Positions 23,120 to 31,113 of a DNA stretch of 43,019 nucleotides are shown in pieces. The notes under the pieces are model-generated. The model was not told where the DNA came from. It saw nothing but the letters and a program-made list of their open reading frames with translations, and made no database searches. The DNA comes from Ruminococcus sp. (GTDB lineage Bacteria; Bacillota; Clostridia; Oscillospirales; Ruminococcaceae), in NCBI GenBank assembly GCA_024697545.1, contig JAILFN010000045.1, positions 1 to 43,019 of the forward strand, written 5' to 3'. Every line of letters begins with the position of its first letter. Within the stretch, counting starts at the first letter, position 1. The position numbers were made by a program, and so were the translations under genes.

Positions 23120-25015
23120 TCAGACGTTTGCGGTGTTCTCCTCGCCTTGACGGGCGGGAGGTGTGAAGCCTCCGTCGGGGGGAGTGAAGCCTCCGCCGTT
23201 GCCGCCGCGGAAACCGCCGCCGCCGAAGCCCATTCCCGTGCTGTTGCTCGTCACTATCGAGCTTATCTCGATCTCCTCGGACTGATCGCCCGCCTTTGCG
23301 GTATACTTGCCCTCTTTGAGTTCCGCGCTGCTGAATACTACCGACTGATAGCTCTTTTCGGGAGTAAAGCTGAGTATCACATTGCCGTCCGAATCGGTGA
23401 CGGTGAACTCGCTGCCTGCCGCTGCCGCCGACCCAAAGTTGTGCAGCACGCTGTACTGCGTCGAGGTCTCTCCGAAGCCGACTTCCATTCCGACAGAGCC
23501 TGCGGCAATGATCGTGCCGCCCGTTATCTCTATGGTGCAGCCCTGATCGCCGCAGTCGAGTGCCGCGTTGCCGCCGTTGGTCGGACCGTTTACATATATG
23601 ATACCGCCCGTAACGTAGAGGTTGCCATTTGAATCCAGTCCGTCGCCTTCTGAGCTTACGGTTATCGTGCCGCCCGCAAATGTCAGGTTGCAGTTCGGAT
23701 CGCCCTGCATGAAGCTGTCCCTGCCGCTGCGCTCGGTGTCGCCCGTGTCGCTTCCGCCTGCGGAGTTGAAGCCGTCGTCTGCGGCGATCACGTTTACCGT
23801 GCCGTCGGTGACGGTGATACTATTCCCTTCGATGCCCTCATAGGACTTCTGTATGTCGATGCTGCCGCCCGATATGGTCAGGACGCCGTCTGCGTGTATA
23901 CCGTCATCGCCCGATCTTATCGTAATGCTGCCGCCGCTTATCTCGGCGCTGCCGTTTGCGTGTACCGCGTCATCGGAGGAATCTATAGAAATGTTTCCGC
24001 CCGCTATCTGTATCGAAGCGGCTTTCAGTGCCTTTGCGGAAACGGTGTCCGCTTCCGCGGAGCTTGTGTCGGCAGTCTGCTCGCCCCTGTTGCCGAAAGG
24101 CATAGCCTCCGTCTTCATCTCGGCGTTTTCGCTGCCGCCGCCTGTTGTAATGCTGAGCTCGCCGTCCTCTATCTTCATGGCGTTCTCGGCCTGAATAGCA
24201 TCTCCCTGAGAGGTTATGGCTATGGTGCCGCCCGAAATGGATACGATACCCTTTTCGGTCTCTTCGGAATTGGTCGCGTGTATGCCGTTGCTGCCTGCGG
24301 TAAGGTCTATGCTGCCGCCGCTTATTTTAACGCTGTCCTTGCCGCTAAGTGCGGTCGAAGCAGCGGTAACGTTTATGCTGCCGCCCGTTATCACAAGGTC
24401 GTCCTTGCTGACGATGCCGTGCTTGCAGTTGCCGTTTACGGTAAGGCTGCCCTCGCCGTTGATGGTGAGGTCGGCGCGTGAGAATATTGCGCCGTCGGTG
24501 TTGTCGTCATCGCTCTCGGCGGTGTAGCTGCTGCCGTCGGTGAAGCTGTTCTCGGTGCCGTCGTTCAGGGTGATAGTCACCTTGTCCGCCTTGTCTATCA
24601 GAAGTGCCGCATGGTCGGAGTTCGTCACCGCAACACCATCGAGCACGAGCTTTATCTCCGCGCCCTTTGCCTTGACGTATATCTGACCGCTGAATTCGCC
24701 GCTCAGGATATACGTCCCCGCTTCGGTGATGGAAAGCTTTCCTTCGGAGACCTCAGCGCCCGAGCCTTCTATCTCGGCTTCGCTGCCGCTCATGGTGATC
24801 CGCACAGCGTCGCCCTCGGAATATCCGATGTCCTTGTCGGCGGCGGATATCTCAAAAGCCTCTGAGGATACGCTGCTAACTGTCGTTTCGGTTGCCGCGG
24901 GCTTGTCCGCCGACGTATCGTTGCTGCTGACGTTGCTGCTTTCCGTGCAGCCTGCGAGGGATATAGCCATCAAAGCTGCTGCCGCTGCTGCTGTTATCTT
25001 TATCTTTGCGGTCAT
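23120..25015 (-). CDS. Cthe_2159-type carbohydrate-binding lipoprotein (parallel beta-helix)
   Basis: This 631-residue secreted lipoprotein has a signal ending ISLAGC22. The middle (about 80-520) is a long series of ~20-residue turns with G-x-I-x-I-x-GG-x-I patterns, the mark of a right-handed beta-helix. The founding member Cthe_2159 binds cellulose and polygalacturonate and is a possible pectin-active protein. Asp-rich turns (SSDDAVHANG, SGDDGIHADG, AADDGFNSAGG) probably bind calcium. The end is Gly/Phe/Pro-rich (FGGGGFRGG, FTPPDGGFTPP), wall- or surface-linked. It is the last gene of the VTC-DUF4956 set. AAAGGA lies about 10 nt upstream. Enzyme activity is not shown by sequence. Confidence 0.85.
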   Translation of the reverse strand: MTAKIKITAAAAAALMAISLAGCTESSNVSSNDTSADKPAATETTVSSVSSEAFEISAADKDIGYSEGDAVRITMSGSEAEIEGSGAEVSEGKLSITEAGTYILSGEFSGQIYVKAKGAEIKLVLDGVAVTNSDHAALLIDKADKVTITLNDGTENSFTDGSSYTAESDDDNTDGAIFSRADLTINGEGSLTVNGNCKHGIVSKDDLVITGGSINVTAASTALSGKDSVKISGGSIDLTAGSNGIHATNSEETEKGIVSISGGTIAITSQGDAIQAENAMKIEDGELSITTGGGSENAEMKTEAMPFGNRGEQTADTSSAEADTVSAKALKAASIQIAGGNISIDSSDDAVHANGSAEISGGSITIRSGDDGIHADGVLTISGGSIDIQKSYEGIEGNSITVTDGTVNVIAADDGFNSAGGSDTGDTERSGRDSFMQGDPNCNLTFAGGTITVSSEGDGLDSNGNLYVTGGIIYVNGPTNGGNAALDCGDQGCTIEITGGTIIAAGSVGMEVGFGETSTQYSVLHNFGSAAAAGSEFTVTDSDGNVILSFTPEKSYQSVVFSSAELKEGKYTAKAGDQSEEIEISSIVTSNSTGMGFGGGGFRGGNGGGFTPPDGGFTPPARQGEENTANV

Positions 25016-25091
25016 GTTGCATCTTCCTTTCTTTTGTTCTGTTGGTTTTATGCGTTTTGTCTGTCTTGAGTTTATTTGTATAGGTGCTGCC

Positions 25092-25820
25092 TCAGAGCTT
25101 TTCGCGGTCGGTCACGGGTCTGCCGCAGGATATCTCCAGGTTGCCGTTGCGCTCGCGAAGCTCATCGAGCATCTGCTTCTGGTTGGCTTCGTTCTTGATG
25201 ACTATCGTGTATGTCAGTCTGAAAAGGCTGCCCATGTTTGTGGTCTTGACCTCATCAAGCTTCCAGTCATAGTTGTACTTGTTGAGCACGTCGTCAAACG
25301 CGCTGCCGTAGTCGAGCGATTCGGGTACGGTTATCCTGAGCGTTCTTTCGCTGCTCAGATCGGCGCTGAGCCCGAATCTGTTGTATACATAGCTCACTCC
25401 GCAGATCAGCAGGGTAAATATTACCGCGATCGTAAGGTGGCGTGTGCCGCAGGCAAGACCTGCCGCCATCGCGAGGAATATCGCGCATATCTCCTTGGCG
25501 CTGCCCGGTGCCGAACGGAATCTTACCAGACCGAATGCGCCCATTACCGCCACGCCCGTACCAACGTCGCCGTTTACGAGCATTATCACCATCTGAACTA
25601 TCGCAGGGAGGAGCACGAGCGTCAGCTTGAAGCTGCGCGAGCTTTTATCACCGTGCGAGAATACCATAGCTATCACAAGTCCGAGCAGCAGCGAGCATAT
25701 GGTACACAGCAGAAGCGCCGTTATCGTTATGTCGCCTGTCGAGAAACTGAACAGCTCGGATATATTTCCCGCCGAAGCGGAGTTGTTTGTCAAAGCTGTT
25801 ATTCCATTCATGATCGTCAT
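25092..25820 (-). CDS. DUF4956 membrane protein
   Basis: The product has 242 residues. Four hydrophobic segments cover about 30-155, containing GTGVAVMGAFGLVRFRSAPG, the strongly conserved family core. A soluble C-terminal alpha/beta domain (about 165-242) has VTDREKL at its end. The function is unknown. The family is commonly encoded beside VTC-domain polyphosphate-polymerase-like proteins, as here, which suggests a joint role at the membrane, perhaps transport or sensing for the polymerase. AAAGGA lies 9 nt before the ATG. Confidence 0.88.
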   Translation of the reverse strand: MTIMNGITALTNNSASAGNISELFSFSTGDITITALLLCTICSLLLGLVIAMVFSHGDKSSRSFKLTLVLLPAIVQMVIMLVNGDVGTGVAVMGAFGLVRFRSAPGSAKEICAIFLAMAAGLACGTRHLTIAVIFTLLICGVSYVYNRFGLSADLSSERTLRITVPESLDYGSAFDDVLNKYNYDWKLDEVKTTNMGSLFRLTYTIVIKNEANQKQMLDELRERNGNLEISCGRPVTDREKL

Positions 25821-25936
25821 AATTTGTTGTCCTTTCTTTTTGTGCCGTATCGGCTGCCGCCGCGGGCATATTGTTTTTCACGGGTTATGCCGAAGAATAG
25901 CTGTTCGGCACTGCCCCGATCTTCGATCTTTTGCAT
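25817..25936 (-). CDS. Possible 39-residue basic peptide between VTC and DUF4956 genes
   Basis: An ATG at 25936 opens a 39-codon frame beginning MQKIEDRGSAEQLFFGITRE and ending in a Lys/Arg-rich tail (GTKRKDNKL). Its TGA overlaps the DUF4956 start as ATGA, a typical coupling arrangement, and it fills an otherwise unexplained 131-base gap inside an operon. Against it, no clear ribosome site precedes the ATG and the length is near chance. It may be real; I hold it as a hypothesis. Confidence 0.25.
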   Translation of the reverse strand: MQKIEDRGSAEQLFFGITREKQYARGGSRYGTKRKDNKL

Positions 25937-25951
25937 CTGCTGTATCTCAGC

Positions 25952-26698
25952 TCAGATCGCATACTGCAAAGGGCGTATGTTATCCTTTGCATCCTTGCCG
26001 TTCAGTTTGCCCTCTGTCATAAGTTCTGTGTAAGCCCTGCCGTATTTTGAAAAGCTCGCCGGGTATATCTTCAGCTCGTCCAGCAGTTTTGAGAGCCAGA
26101 GCGGCATGGCACCGGGGATCTTTATCTCCATAAGCCGCTGACCGCTTTTGAGCAGCGTCCTGCCGTACACCCCGCAGCTGAGGTCCAGATCATATCCCCT
26201 GAACGTCACCTCGTTATCAAAGGTGATCCTGAGGTTTTTGTCCTCCTTGCCGTAGTAGGAAAAACGGTGGTAGGTTATGAGCATCCTCGGCTCAAGCTCG
26301 GGGTAGAATCTGAAAGCATAGCGCAGTTCGTTTTCTATCTGCGGGTTGTTAGTCTCTGTCTGTCCTCCCGATGTGAATGTATCTACATCACTGAGCGGCA
26401 TGAATGTGCGCCTTTTGTAGACCACGCCCTTGTACTTTCTTTTATATTCAAGGAACACCGTGCTGTCGGCTTTGGGTACGCCGTAGCTTCTCAGCCTTAT
26501 CTTTTCCTTGAACACCGGCTTTTCCATCGAAGTCCGTATAAGGCGGTAGTCGGGGGTGTCATAATAAAGGCTCATTATGTTGCTTTCAAAGTACCTGTCC
26601 TTGTTCATAAATTTATCAAGCTCTTTCAGGAGCTTTTCATACTGCGGTCTTTCAAGCAGGTATTTTTTTTCTGTTCTCTTAAAAACTTCCTGTGCCAT
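25952..26698 (-). CDS. VTC-domain protein (polyphosphate polymerase-like)
   Basis: This 248-residue triphosphate-tunnel-type domain is related to the catalytic part of yeast Vtc4, which makes polyphosphate from ATP. The tunnel residues are visible: EKKYLL (Lys near the N terminus), EKIRLRSYG (two Arg), FLEYKRKYKGVVYKRR (Glu, Lys, Arg cluster) and LMEIKIPGAMPLWL near the end. No membrane segment is present, so it should act with the membrane protein encoded next (DUF4956). Whether bacterial members make polyphosphate or another polymer is not settled. The start is ATG 26698 with AAGGAAG about 10 nt upstream; the upstream in-frame GTG is less likely. Confidence 0.88.
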   Translation of the reverse strand: MAQEVFKRTEKKYLLERPQYEKLLKELDKFMNKDRYFESNIMSLYYDTPDYRLIRTSMEKPVFKEKIRLRSYGVPKADSTVFLEYKRKYKGVVYKRRTFMPLSDVDTFTSGGQTETNNPQIENELRYAFRFYPELEPRMLITYHRFSYYGKEDKNLRITFDNEVTFRGYDLDLSCGVYGRTLLKSGQRLMEIKIPGAMPLWLSKLLDELKIYPASFSKYGRAYTELMTEGKLNGKDAKDNIRPLQYAI

Positions 26699-26810
26699 AT
26701 CTCTCACTTCCTTATTTATAAAGCGGTTCTGTTTATGTATTTAATTATAAAGGCTTTAACTTAAAAATTCCTAAACTTTTACTTAAAGTTAAGCTTAAAA
26801 CTCACTTTTG

Positions 26811-26855
26811 TATAATTGCACAATTATATACTGCTGATTTAGGATGGTTGCACAA
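26811..26855. promoter_or_regulatory. Two candidate OhrR-type operators
   Basis: TATAATTG-CA-CAATTATA (26811-26828) is a perfect 8-2-8 palindrome close to OhrR operators with TACAATT/AATTGTA arms. A second site, GTTG-CA-CAAC (26847-26856), repeats the same TTGCACAA core 32 bp away. Both lie between the divergent VTC and OhrR-like genes and upstream of the OhrR -35. Confidence 0.5.
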
Positions 26856-26872
26856 CACTTAATATGTTTCTC

Positions 26873-26901
26873 TTGACAGGTCGCTGCTTGTGATTTATAA
26901 T
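26873..26901 (+). promoter_or_regulatory. Consensus sigma-A promoter of the OhrR-like gene
   Basis: TTGACA (26873-26878), 17 bp, TATAAT (26896-26901). The VTC promoter on the other strand is less clear; a TATAAT in an AT-rich run with repeated ACTTAAA words lies at about 26744-26749. Confidence 0.85.
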
Positions 26902-26950
26902 ATATAGTACATAATGGGTGTATCTACCCCGAAACGGAGGCTATAACGGT

Positions 26951-27385
26951 ATGTCAGAACACAAATACGATCCGCTCAAGCTTGAGAATCAGATATGCTT
27001 TCCGCTCTATGCAGCCTCGCGAAAGGTGACTTCAAAATACCGAAACGTACTTTCCGAGCTTGATCTTACCTATACTCAGTACATCACGATGATGGTGCTG
27101 TGGGAGGAGCGCGAGATCAATGTAAAGGAGCTTGGCAAACGCCTGTACCTCGACAGCGGCACGCTTACCCCCGTGCTGAAAAGCCTTGAGCAAAAGGGAT
27201 ATGTCGTCCGCACGAGAAGCTCGTTGGATGAGCGCGTCCTGAACGTTACCTTGACCGAGACAGGAAAGGCTCTGCGTGACCGTGCACTGGCTGTGCCGCA
27301 TGAGATGGCAAGGTGCGTGGCGCTGAGTATAGATGAATCTATTGAATTGCAGCGCCTGCTGAACAAGCTGCTCGGCTGCTTGTGA
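26951..27385 (+). CDS. MarR family regulator, OhrR-like (one-cysteine redox sensor)
   Basis: This 144-residue winged-helix repressor has the OhrR hallmark at its N terminus: LENQICFPLYAASRKV with the peroxide-sensing cysteine at C16, followed by LDLTYTQYITMMVLWE. OhrR oxidises at this cysteine on contact with organic hydroperoxide and leaves DNA. The DNA-binding helix and wing are KELGKRLYLDSGTLTPVLKSLEQKG and RTRSSLDERVLNVTLT. The usual target gene ohr is not in the window; neighbours are the VTC set and a cellulase, so the regulon is open. ATG 26951 has CGGAGG 10 nt upstream. Confidence 0.9.
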   Translation: MSEHKYDPLKLENQICFPLYAASRKVTSKYRNVLSELDLTYTQYITMMVLWEEREINVKELGKRLYLDSGTLTPVLKSLEQKGYVVRTRSSLDERVLNVTLTETGKALRDRALAVPHEMARCVALSIDESIELQRLLNKLLGCL

Positions 27386-27402
27386 TAACTGCGGCAATTA
27401 CG

Positions 27403-27418
27403 GGGCTCTGCCCTTTTT
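27403..27418 (+). terminator. Short hairpin with T-run between OhrR-like and GH5 genes
   Basis: GGGC-tct-GCCC is followed by five T. It is a weak terminator that may let part of the transcript run into the GH5 gene; no separate promoter for that gene was seen. The hairpin word matches the one in the repeat at 5899. Confidence 0.45.
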
Positions 27419-27436
27419 ATGAAAGGAATGATATCC

Positions 27437-28765
27437 ATGAAGATGATAAAAAGGCTGACCTCGGCGCTTCTTGCTGCCGCTGTGGCAGTGAGCATGGCTG
27501 CGGCTTCGGGCATTACCGCCCACGCCGAAGAGATCTGTCTCACGGGTGCGGCTCCCGCAAAGGTCAGTGGGCTTACCGCCACCGCGAGATCTACCTCCGT
27601 CACCCTTAAATGGAAGAAGGTATCGGGTGCGGGCGGCTATAAGATCTACCGCTGCGAGTCTTCAACGGGCAAGTGGAAGGGCATCAAGAACATAAAGTCG
27701 GGCAGCACAGTAAAGTTCAACAGCAACGGTCTTAAAAAGAACACCGCCTATAAATTCCGCGTCAAGGCTTATAAGAAGTCGGGCGAAAAGACCGTCGTTG
27801 GAAAACCTGCGGGTGTAAGCGTCAGGACAAAGAAGTCGATGACCCCCGCTGCCGAAAACGGCAGGCTCAGGGTCAAGGGCGCTAACATATACAACGCCTA
27901 CGGCGCAAAGTTCCAGATACGCGGTATGTCCACTCACGGCATCATGTGGGAGAAGTACGATGACATTCTTTCGGCATCTTCCCTCAAGGTGCTGCGCGAC
28001 GACTGGGGCGTAAACACCATACGCATCGCGATGTATACGGAAGAGTGGGGCGGCTATACCACCGACCCCGAATACGCAAGGCAGGCTAAAGTCAAGGTGA
28101 TAAACGGCGTTGAGAATGCAAAAAAGCTCGGTATGTACGTCATTATCGACTGGCACGTCCTGAAGGACAAGGACCCCAACAAGCACGCCGATCAGGCGGT
28201 CGCTTTTTTCAGCGAGATGTCGCGCAGGTACAAGGGCTATAACAACGTGCTTTACGAGATATGCAACGAACCCAACGGCGGAGTGGGCTGGTCTTCCATC
28301 AAGCCTTACGCCGAGAAGGTCACGAGAGCTATCCGCGCAAACGATAAGAAGGGCATCATAATAGTCGGCACGGGCACCTGGAGCCAGGATATACATGAGC
28401 CGCTGAAAGACCGCCTTTCCGACAAGAACACGGTATACACGCTGCACTTCTATGCGGGCACCCATACCGACTGGCTGAGGGACCGCTTCAAGGACTGCTA
28501 TTCCAAGGGTCTGCCGATACTGGTAAGCGAGTTCGGCACCTGCGACGCTTCGGGCAACGGCGGCTTCAACAGCGCCCAGACCAAGACATGGCTCACGCTG
28601 CTGGATCAGAAGAAGGTCGGCTACTGCAACTGGTCGGCTTCCGATAAGAACGAGACAGCTTCGGCATTCAGGACAGGCACCGATCTTTCAAAAATAAGAT
28701 CGGGGACCTCGCAGCTGACCCAAAGCGGCAAGCTGATAAGAAGCTGGTACAGAAAGCATAAGTAA
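27437..28765 (+). CDS. Secreted GH5 endoglucanase-type enzyme with FN3 domain
   Basis: The 442 residues begin with a signal peptide (1-30, cut after AHA), then one fibronectin type III domain (about 39-132; KVSGLTATARSTSVTLKWKKV is its first strand). The GH5 barrel follows (about 140-442) with acid/base E278 in EICNEPN and nucleophile E365 in VSEFG. It is secreted to attack beta-1,4-glucan. No dockerin or cellulose-binding module is present. FN3 before the barrel is unusual but known in Ruminococcus-type enzymes. The catalytic part is paralogous to the cytosolic enzyme at 7978 (MSTHGIMW/MSSHGIAW, MYVIIDWHVL/MYLIIDWHVL). The start is set by AAAGGA 9 nt upstream, not the earlier ATG at 27419. 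Confidence 0.92.
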   Translation: MKMIKRLTSALLAAAVAVSMAAASGITAHAEEICLTGAAPAKVSGLTATARSTSVTLKWKKVSGAGGYKIYRCESSTGKWKGIKNIKSGSTVKFNSNGLKKNTAYKFRVKAYKKSGEKTVVGKPAGVSVRTKKSMTPAAENGRLRVKGANIYNAYGAKFQIRGMSTHGIMWEKYDDILSASSLKVLRDDWGVNTIRIAMYTEEWGGYTTDPEYARQAKVKVINGVENAKKLGMYVIIDWHVLKDKDPNKHADQAVAFFSEMSRRYKGYNNVLYEICNEPNGGVGWSSIKPYAEKVTRAIRANDKKGIIIVGTGTWSQDIHEPLKDRLSDKNTVYTLHFYAGTHTDWLRDRFKDCYSKGLPILVSEFGTCDASGNGGFNSAQTKTWLTLLDQKKVGYCNWSASDKNETASAFRTGTDLSKIRSGTSQLTQSGKLIRSWYRKHK

Positions 28766-28796
28766 AGAGGCTGCCGCACAAAGCGGCAGAGAAAGC

Positions 28797-28846
28797 AATA
28801 AGACCCGACGATACCATGTGCGGTATTATCGGGTCTTATTGTTTTT
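28797..28846. terminator. Long terminator hairpin after the secreted GH5 gene
   Basis: A 19-bp stem with one mismatch, from AATAAGACCCGA...ATACC to GGTAT...TCGGGTCTTATT, is followed by GTTTTTATT. A smaller CTGCCGC/GCGGCAG hairpin precedes it. It is shared with the convergent lipoprotein gene. Confidence 0.88.
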
Positions 28847-28898
28847 ATTATCAAACGCTGCCGTAAAAACGCAGATAGGTCATGAGCGGTTTTGCCTT

Positions 28899-29486
28899 TT
28901 ATTCCGCCTTCTCCATCGCGGCATCCGCCAGTTCGATATAGGTGTACCTGTCTTCCTTATAGCTGCCGAATGTGCCTGTGATGATAAGCTCTGTACCCTC
29001 CTCGGGGTAGTCGTCGGGAAAGGTCAGCGAGTCGGCGTTTTTCAGCTTGAACTCAAGTCCCTGCGAGCAGCAGGCTGTCGCATCGGCTATCAGCACCGCG
29101 AAGTAGTGATTGCCGTTTTCCTCGGTGTGGGCGAATGTCCCCCGCGCTTTGACGAGCTTGCCCTCATAGTTGTCGGGGTTCACCATCATGTCGTAGACCA
29201 TGGCATAGGTCATGTTGGAGTCGAGCTCGGTAAGGTCAACGTCAAATTCGCCGTTTGAAGCGTCGATGTCCGTGACATCTGGCAGCGATGCCGAAGCCTT
29301 TGTCTGCGGCGCGAGACCTGTCTCAGCCTGCGCTTCCGCCTGCTTTGCCAGCTCGTCCACAAGCTGATCTTCTGCGGACGGCGATGAGCTGTCTATTATT
29401 TTGTCTATCGTCGAAGTATCTCCGCAGCCTGCCGCACACAGAGCCATCGTCAGTGCTGTCAGCGCGGGCACAAGTCTTTTTTTCAT
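28899..29486 (-). CDS. Lipoprotein with OB-fold-like domain and double-cysteine motif, in a metal ABC locus
   Basis: The 195 residues begin with a lipoprotein signal ending LCAAGC21. The linker (22-75) is Gln/Ala-rich. The C-terminal domain reads YDMMVNPDNYEGKLVKARGT, then YFAVLIADATACCSQGLEF, then a beta-strand set. The CC next to ADA recalls the C-terminal domain of YcgQ/DUF1980 proteins, which also sit in metal-related loci. It lies 4 bases after the permease gene, in the place where a ZnuA-like binding protein would be expected, but it is far too small for that family. A metal-binding surface role is inferred. ATG 29486 is chosen for GAGAGGG 7 nt upstream. Confidence 0.7.
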   Translation of the reverse strand: MKKRLVPALTALTMALCAAGCGDTSTIDKIIDSSSPSAEDQLVDELAKQAEAQAETGLAPQTKASASLPDVTDIDASNGEFDVDLTELDSNMTYAMVYDMMVNPDNYEGKLVKARGTFAHTEENGNHYFAVLIADATACCSQGLEFKLKNADSLTFPDDYPEEGTELIITGTFGSYKEDRYTYIELADAAMEKAE

Positions 29487-29490
29487 GTCA

Positions 29491-30336
29491 TTACCCTCTC
29501 TTGAAAAGTGAGATGATCCAGAATATGAAGAACACCGCAATGTCGGCTGAAACTATCGTCGCGCCGACGGGCGTTGACATAAGTATTGAGACCATCAAGC
29601 CGACGGCGGCGCACACGACCGAGATCACCGCCGAGCATATTATAACGCTCAAAAAGCTCTTGAACACCCTCATCGCCGAAAGCGCGGGGAAGATTATCAG
29701 CGCCGATATCAGCAGCGAGCCGACAAGGTTCATCGCAAGCACGATTATGACTGCCGTGACGATCGCTATCAGCAGGTTGTAGATATCCGACTTTACGCCC
29801 GTTGCCTTTGAGAAGCTTTCGTCAAATGTTACTGCAAACAGCTTGTTGTAAAACAGCACGAACAGAACTACCACCACTGCCGCCAGAGCTATGCAGAGCT
29901 GTACTTCAAGCTTTGTGAGGGTAAGTATCGAAGTAGAGCCGAAGAGCGTCGAGCAGACATCGCCTGCAACGTTTGCGGATTTTGAGAATATGTTTATCAG
30001 CATATATCCCAGCGCCAGCGCACCGACGGAGATCATCGCCACCGCGGCGTCGCCCTTTATTTTTGTGTTCTGCCCCGTCCGCAGGAGAAGTATCGCCGAA
30101 GCCACCGTCACGGGCATGATTATCAGCATCTGATTTGTGATGCCCGCAACGATAGCTACCGCCATTGCGCCGAAGGCTACATGGGAAAGCCCGTCGCCGA
30201 TGAAGCTGAATCGCTTCAGCACCAGCGTTACGCCGAGCAGCGATGAGCAGAGTGCTATCAGCAGTCCGACGATCATCGCGTACTGCACGAACGGGAGGGT
30301 GAAATATTTCTGAAGCTTTTCGATAAGCTCAACCAT
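29491..30336 (-). CDS. Metal ABC transporter permease (ZnuB/MntB type)
   Basis: The product is a 281-residue permease of the zinc/manganese/iron (ABC-3) family with about eight or nine helices. Family marks are GDGLSHVAFGAMAVA (the EAA-like loop is typically S-H-x-x-x-x-G), LFGS.S and the late SLLISALIIFPALSA. It forms a homodimeric channel with the ATPase encoded immediately upstream, whose stop codon it overlaps by 8 bases. No periplasmic-type binding protein gene is present in the window. The metal is not fixed by sequence; zinc or manganese is likely. Confidence 0.92.
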   Translation of the reverse strand: MVELIEKLQKYFTLPFVQYAMIVGLLIALCSSLLGVTLVLKRFSFIGDGLSHVAFGAMAVAIVAGITNQMLIIMPVTVASAILLLRTGQNTKIKGDAAVAMISVGALALGYMLINIFSKSANVAGDVCSTLFGSTSILTLTKLEVQLCIALAAVVVVLFVLFYNKLFAVTFDESFSKATGVKSDIYNLLIAIVTAVIIVLAMNLVGSLLISALIIFPALSAMRVFKSFLSVIICSAVISVVCAAVGLMVSILMSTPVGATIVSADIAVFFIFWIISLFKRG

Positions 30337-31060
30337 CTATCTCACCGCCTTCCGAGAGTATGAATGAACGCCCGACGGGGCTGTTCATATAATCATCCTT
30401 GCTGCCGAAGAACAGCTGCTTCTGTCCGCCGATGTGGAGTATATGGCTGGAAAACATCATGGCGGCGTTTATATCGTGCGACACCATTATAATAGTGATG
30501 CCGTTTTTGTTGAGCTTTGATATCAGCTCATAAAGGTCGAGCTGAGCTTTGGGGTCAAGACCCGTCACAGGCTCGTCCAGGAGCAGTATCTTGTCCGCCG
30601 CGCAGAGCGCTCTTGCGAGCAGCACCCTCTGCTGCTGACCGCCCGAAAGTTCGCGGTAGCATCTTTTCGCGAGGTCGGTGATACCGAGCCGTTCCATATT
30701 CTTTGCGGCGAGTGCCTTTTCGGCGGCGTTGTAAAAGGGTCTGAGCCCCGTTTTACCGAGGCAGCCCGACTGAACGATTTCCCTGACTGAAGCGGGAAAA
30801 TCCCTCTGCACTACCGTCTGCTGAGGCAGGTAGCCTATCTCACCCGCGCCGACTCCGCCGCCGCGCCTTATCTCTCCCGTGTTCGGGGATTTGAGCCCCA
30901 GCAGAGCCTTGACCAGGGTGCTTTTGCCCGAGCCGTTCTCGCCGAGTATACAGAGGTAATCGCCTGCGCGTACCTCAAAATTTATATCGCTGACGACAGT
31001 TTCGCCCTCATACCCGAGCGAGCATCCGACGCAGCTTATCTGTACTTCTCTTTCTGACAT
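30329..31060 (-). CDS. Metal ABC transporter ATP-binding protein (ZnuC/MntA type)
   Basis: This 243-residue ATPase energises metal uptake with the permease. Walker A is GENGSGKST (40-48), the Q-loop is in YLPQQ, the signature is LSGGQ (138-142), Walker B is LLLDEP (159-164), and the switch is VSHD. The overlap with the permease gene and the 4-base gap to the lipoprotein show one operon. The start is at MSEREVQ, with AAGGG 6 nt upstream; an ATG two codons earlier has no room for a ribosome site. Confidence 0.93.
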   Translation of the reverse strand: MSEREVQISCVGCSLGYEGETVVSDINFEVRAGDYLCILGENGSGKSTLVKALLGLKSPNTGEIRRGGGVGAGEIGYLPQQTVVQRDFPASVREIVQSGCLGKTGLRPFYNAAEKALAAKNMERLGITDLAKRCYRELSGGQQQRVLLARALCAADKILLLDEPVTGLDPKAQLDLYELISKLNKNGITIIMVSHDINAAMMFSSHILHIGGQKQLFFGSKDDYMNSPVGRSFILSEGGEIDG

Positions 31061-31082
31061 ATCCATCCCTTACTTATGAACC

Positions 31083-31097
31083 TGATAATCAATTTCA
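31083..31097 (-). promoter_or_regulatory. Candidate Fur-family (Zur/Fur/PerR/Mnt-like) operator
   Basis: TGATAAT-C-AATTTCA is a 7-1-7 inverted repeat, 5 of 7 arm positions symmetric, matching the Fur-family box TGATAATnATTATCA. It lies between the predicted transcription start and the ATPase gene. It supports metal-dependent repression of the operon. Confidence 0.55.
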
Positions 31098-31113
31098 ATT
31101 TGCGTATGCTATC

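Noticed and set aside
24726-26033. 435-codon plus-strand frame across the VTC/DUF4956/Cthe_2159 genes
   Set aside because: Spans three well-supported minus-strand genes and their gaps; no motifs.
26740-26800. Pho box upstream of the VTC gene (repeated ACTTAAA words)
   Set aside because: Spacing and sequence fit the TTAACA 11-bp pattern only poorly, and simple A+T richness explains the repeats.
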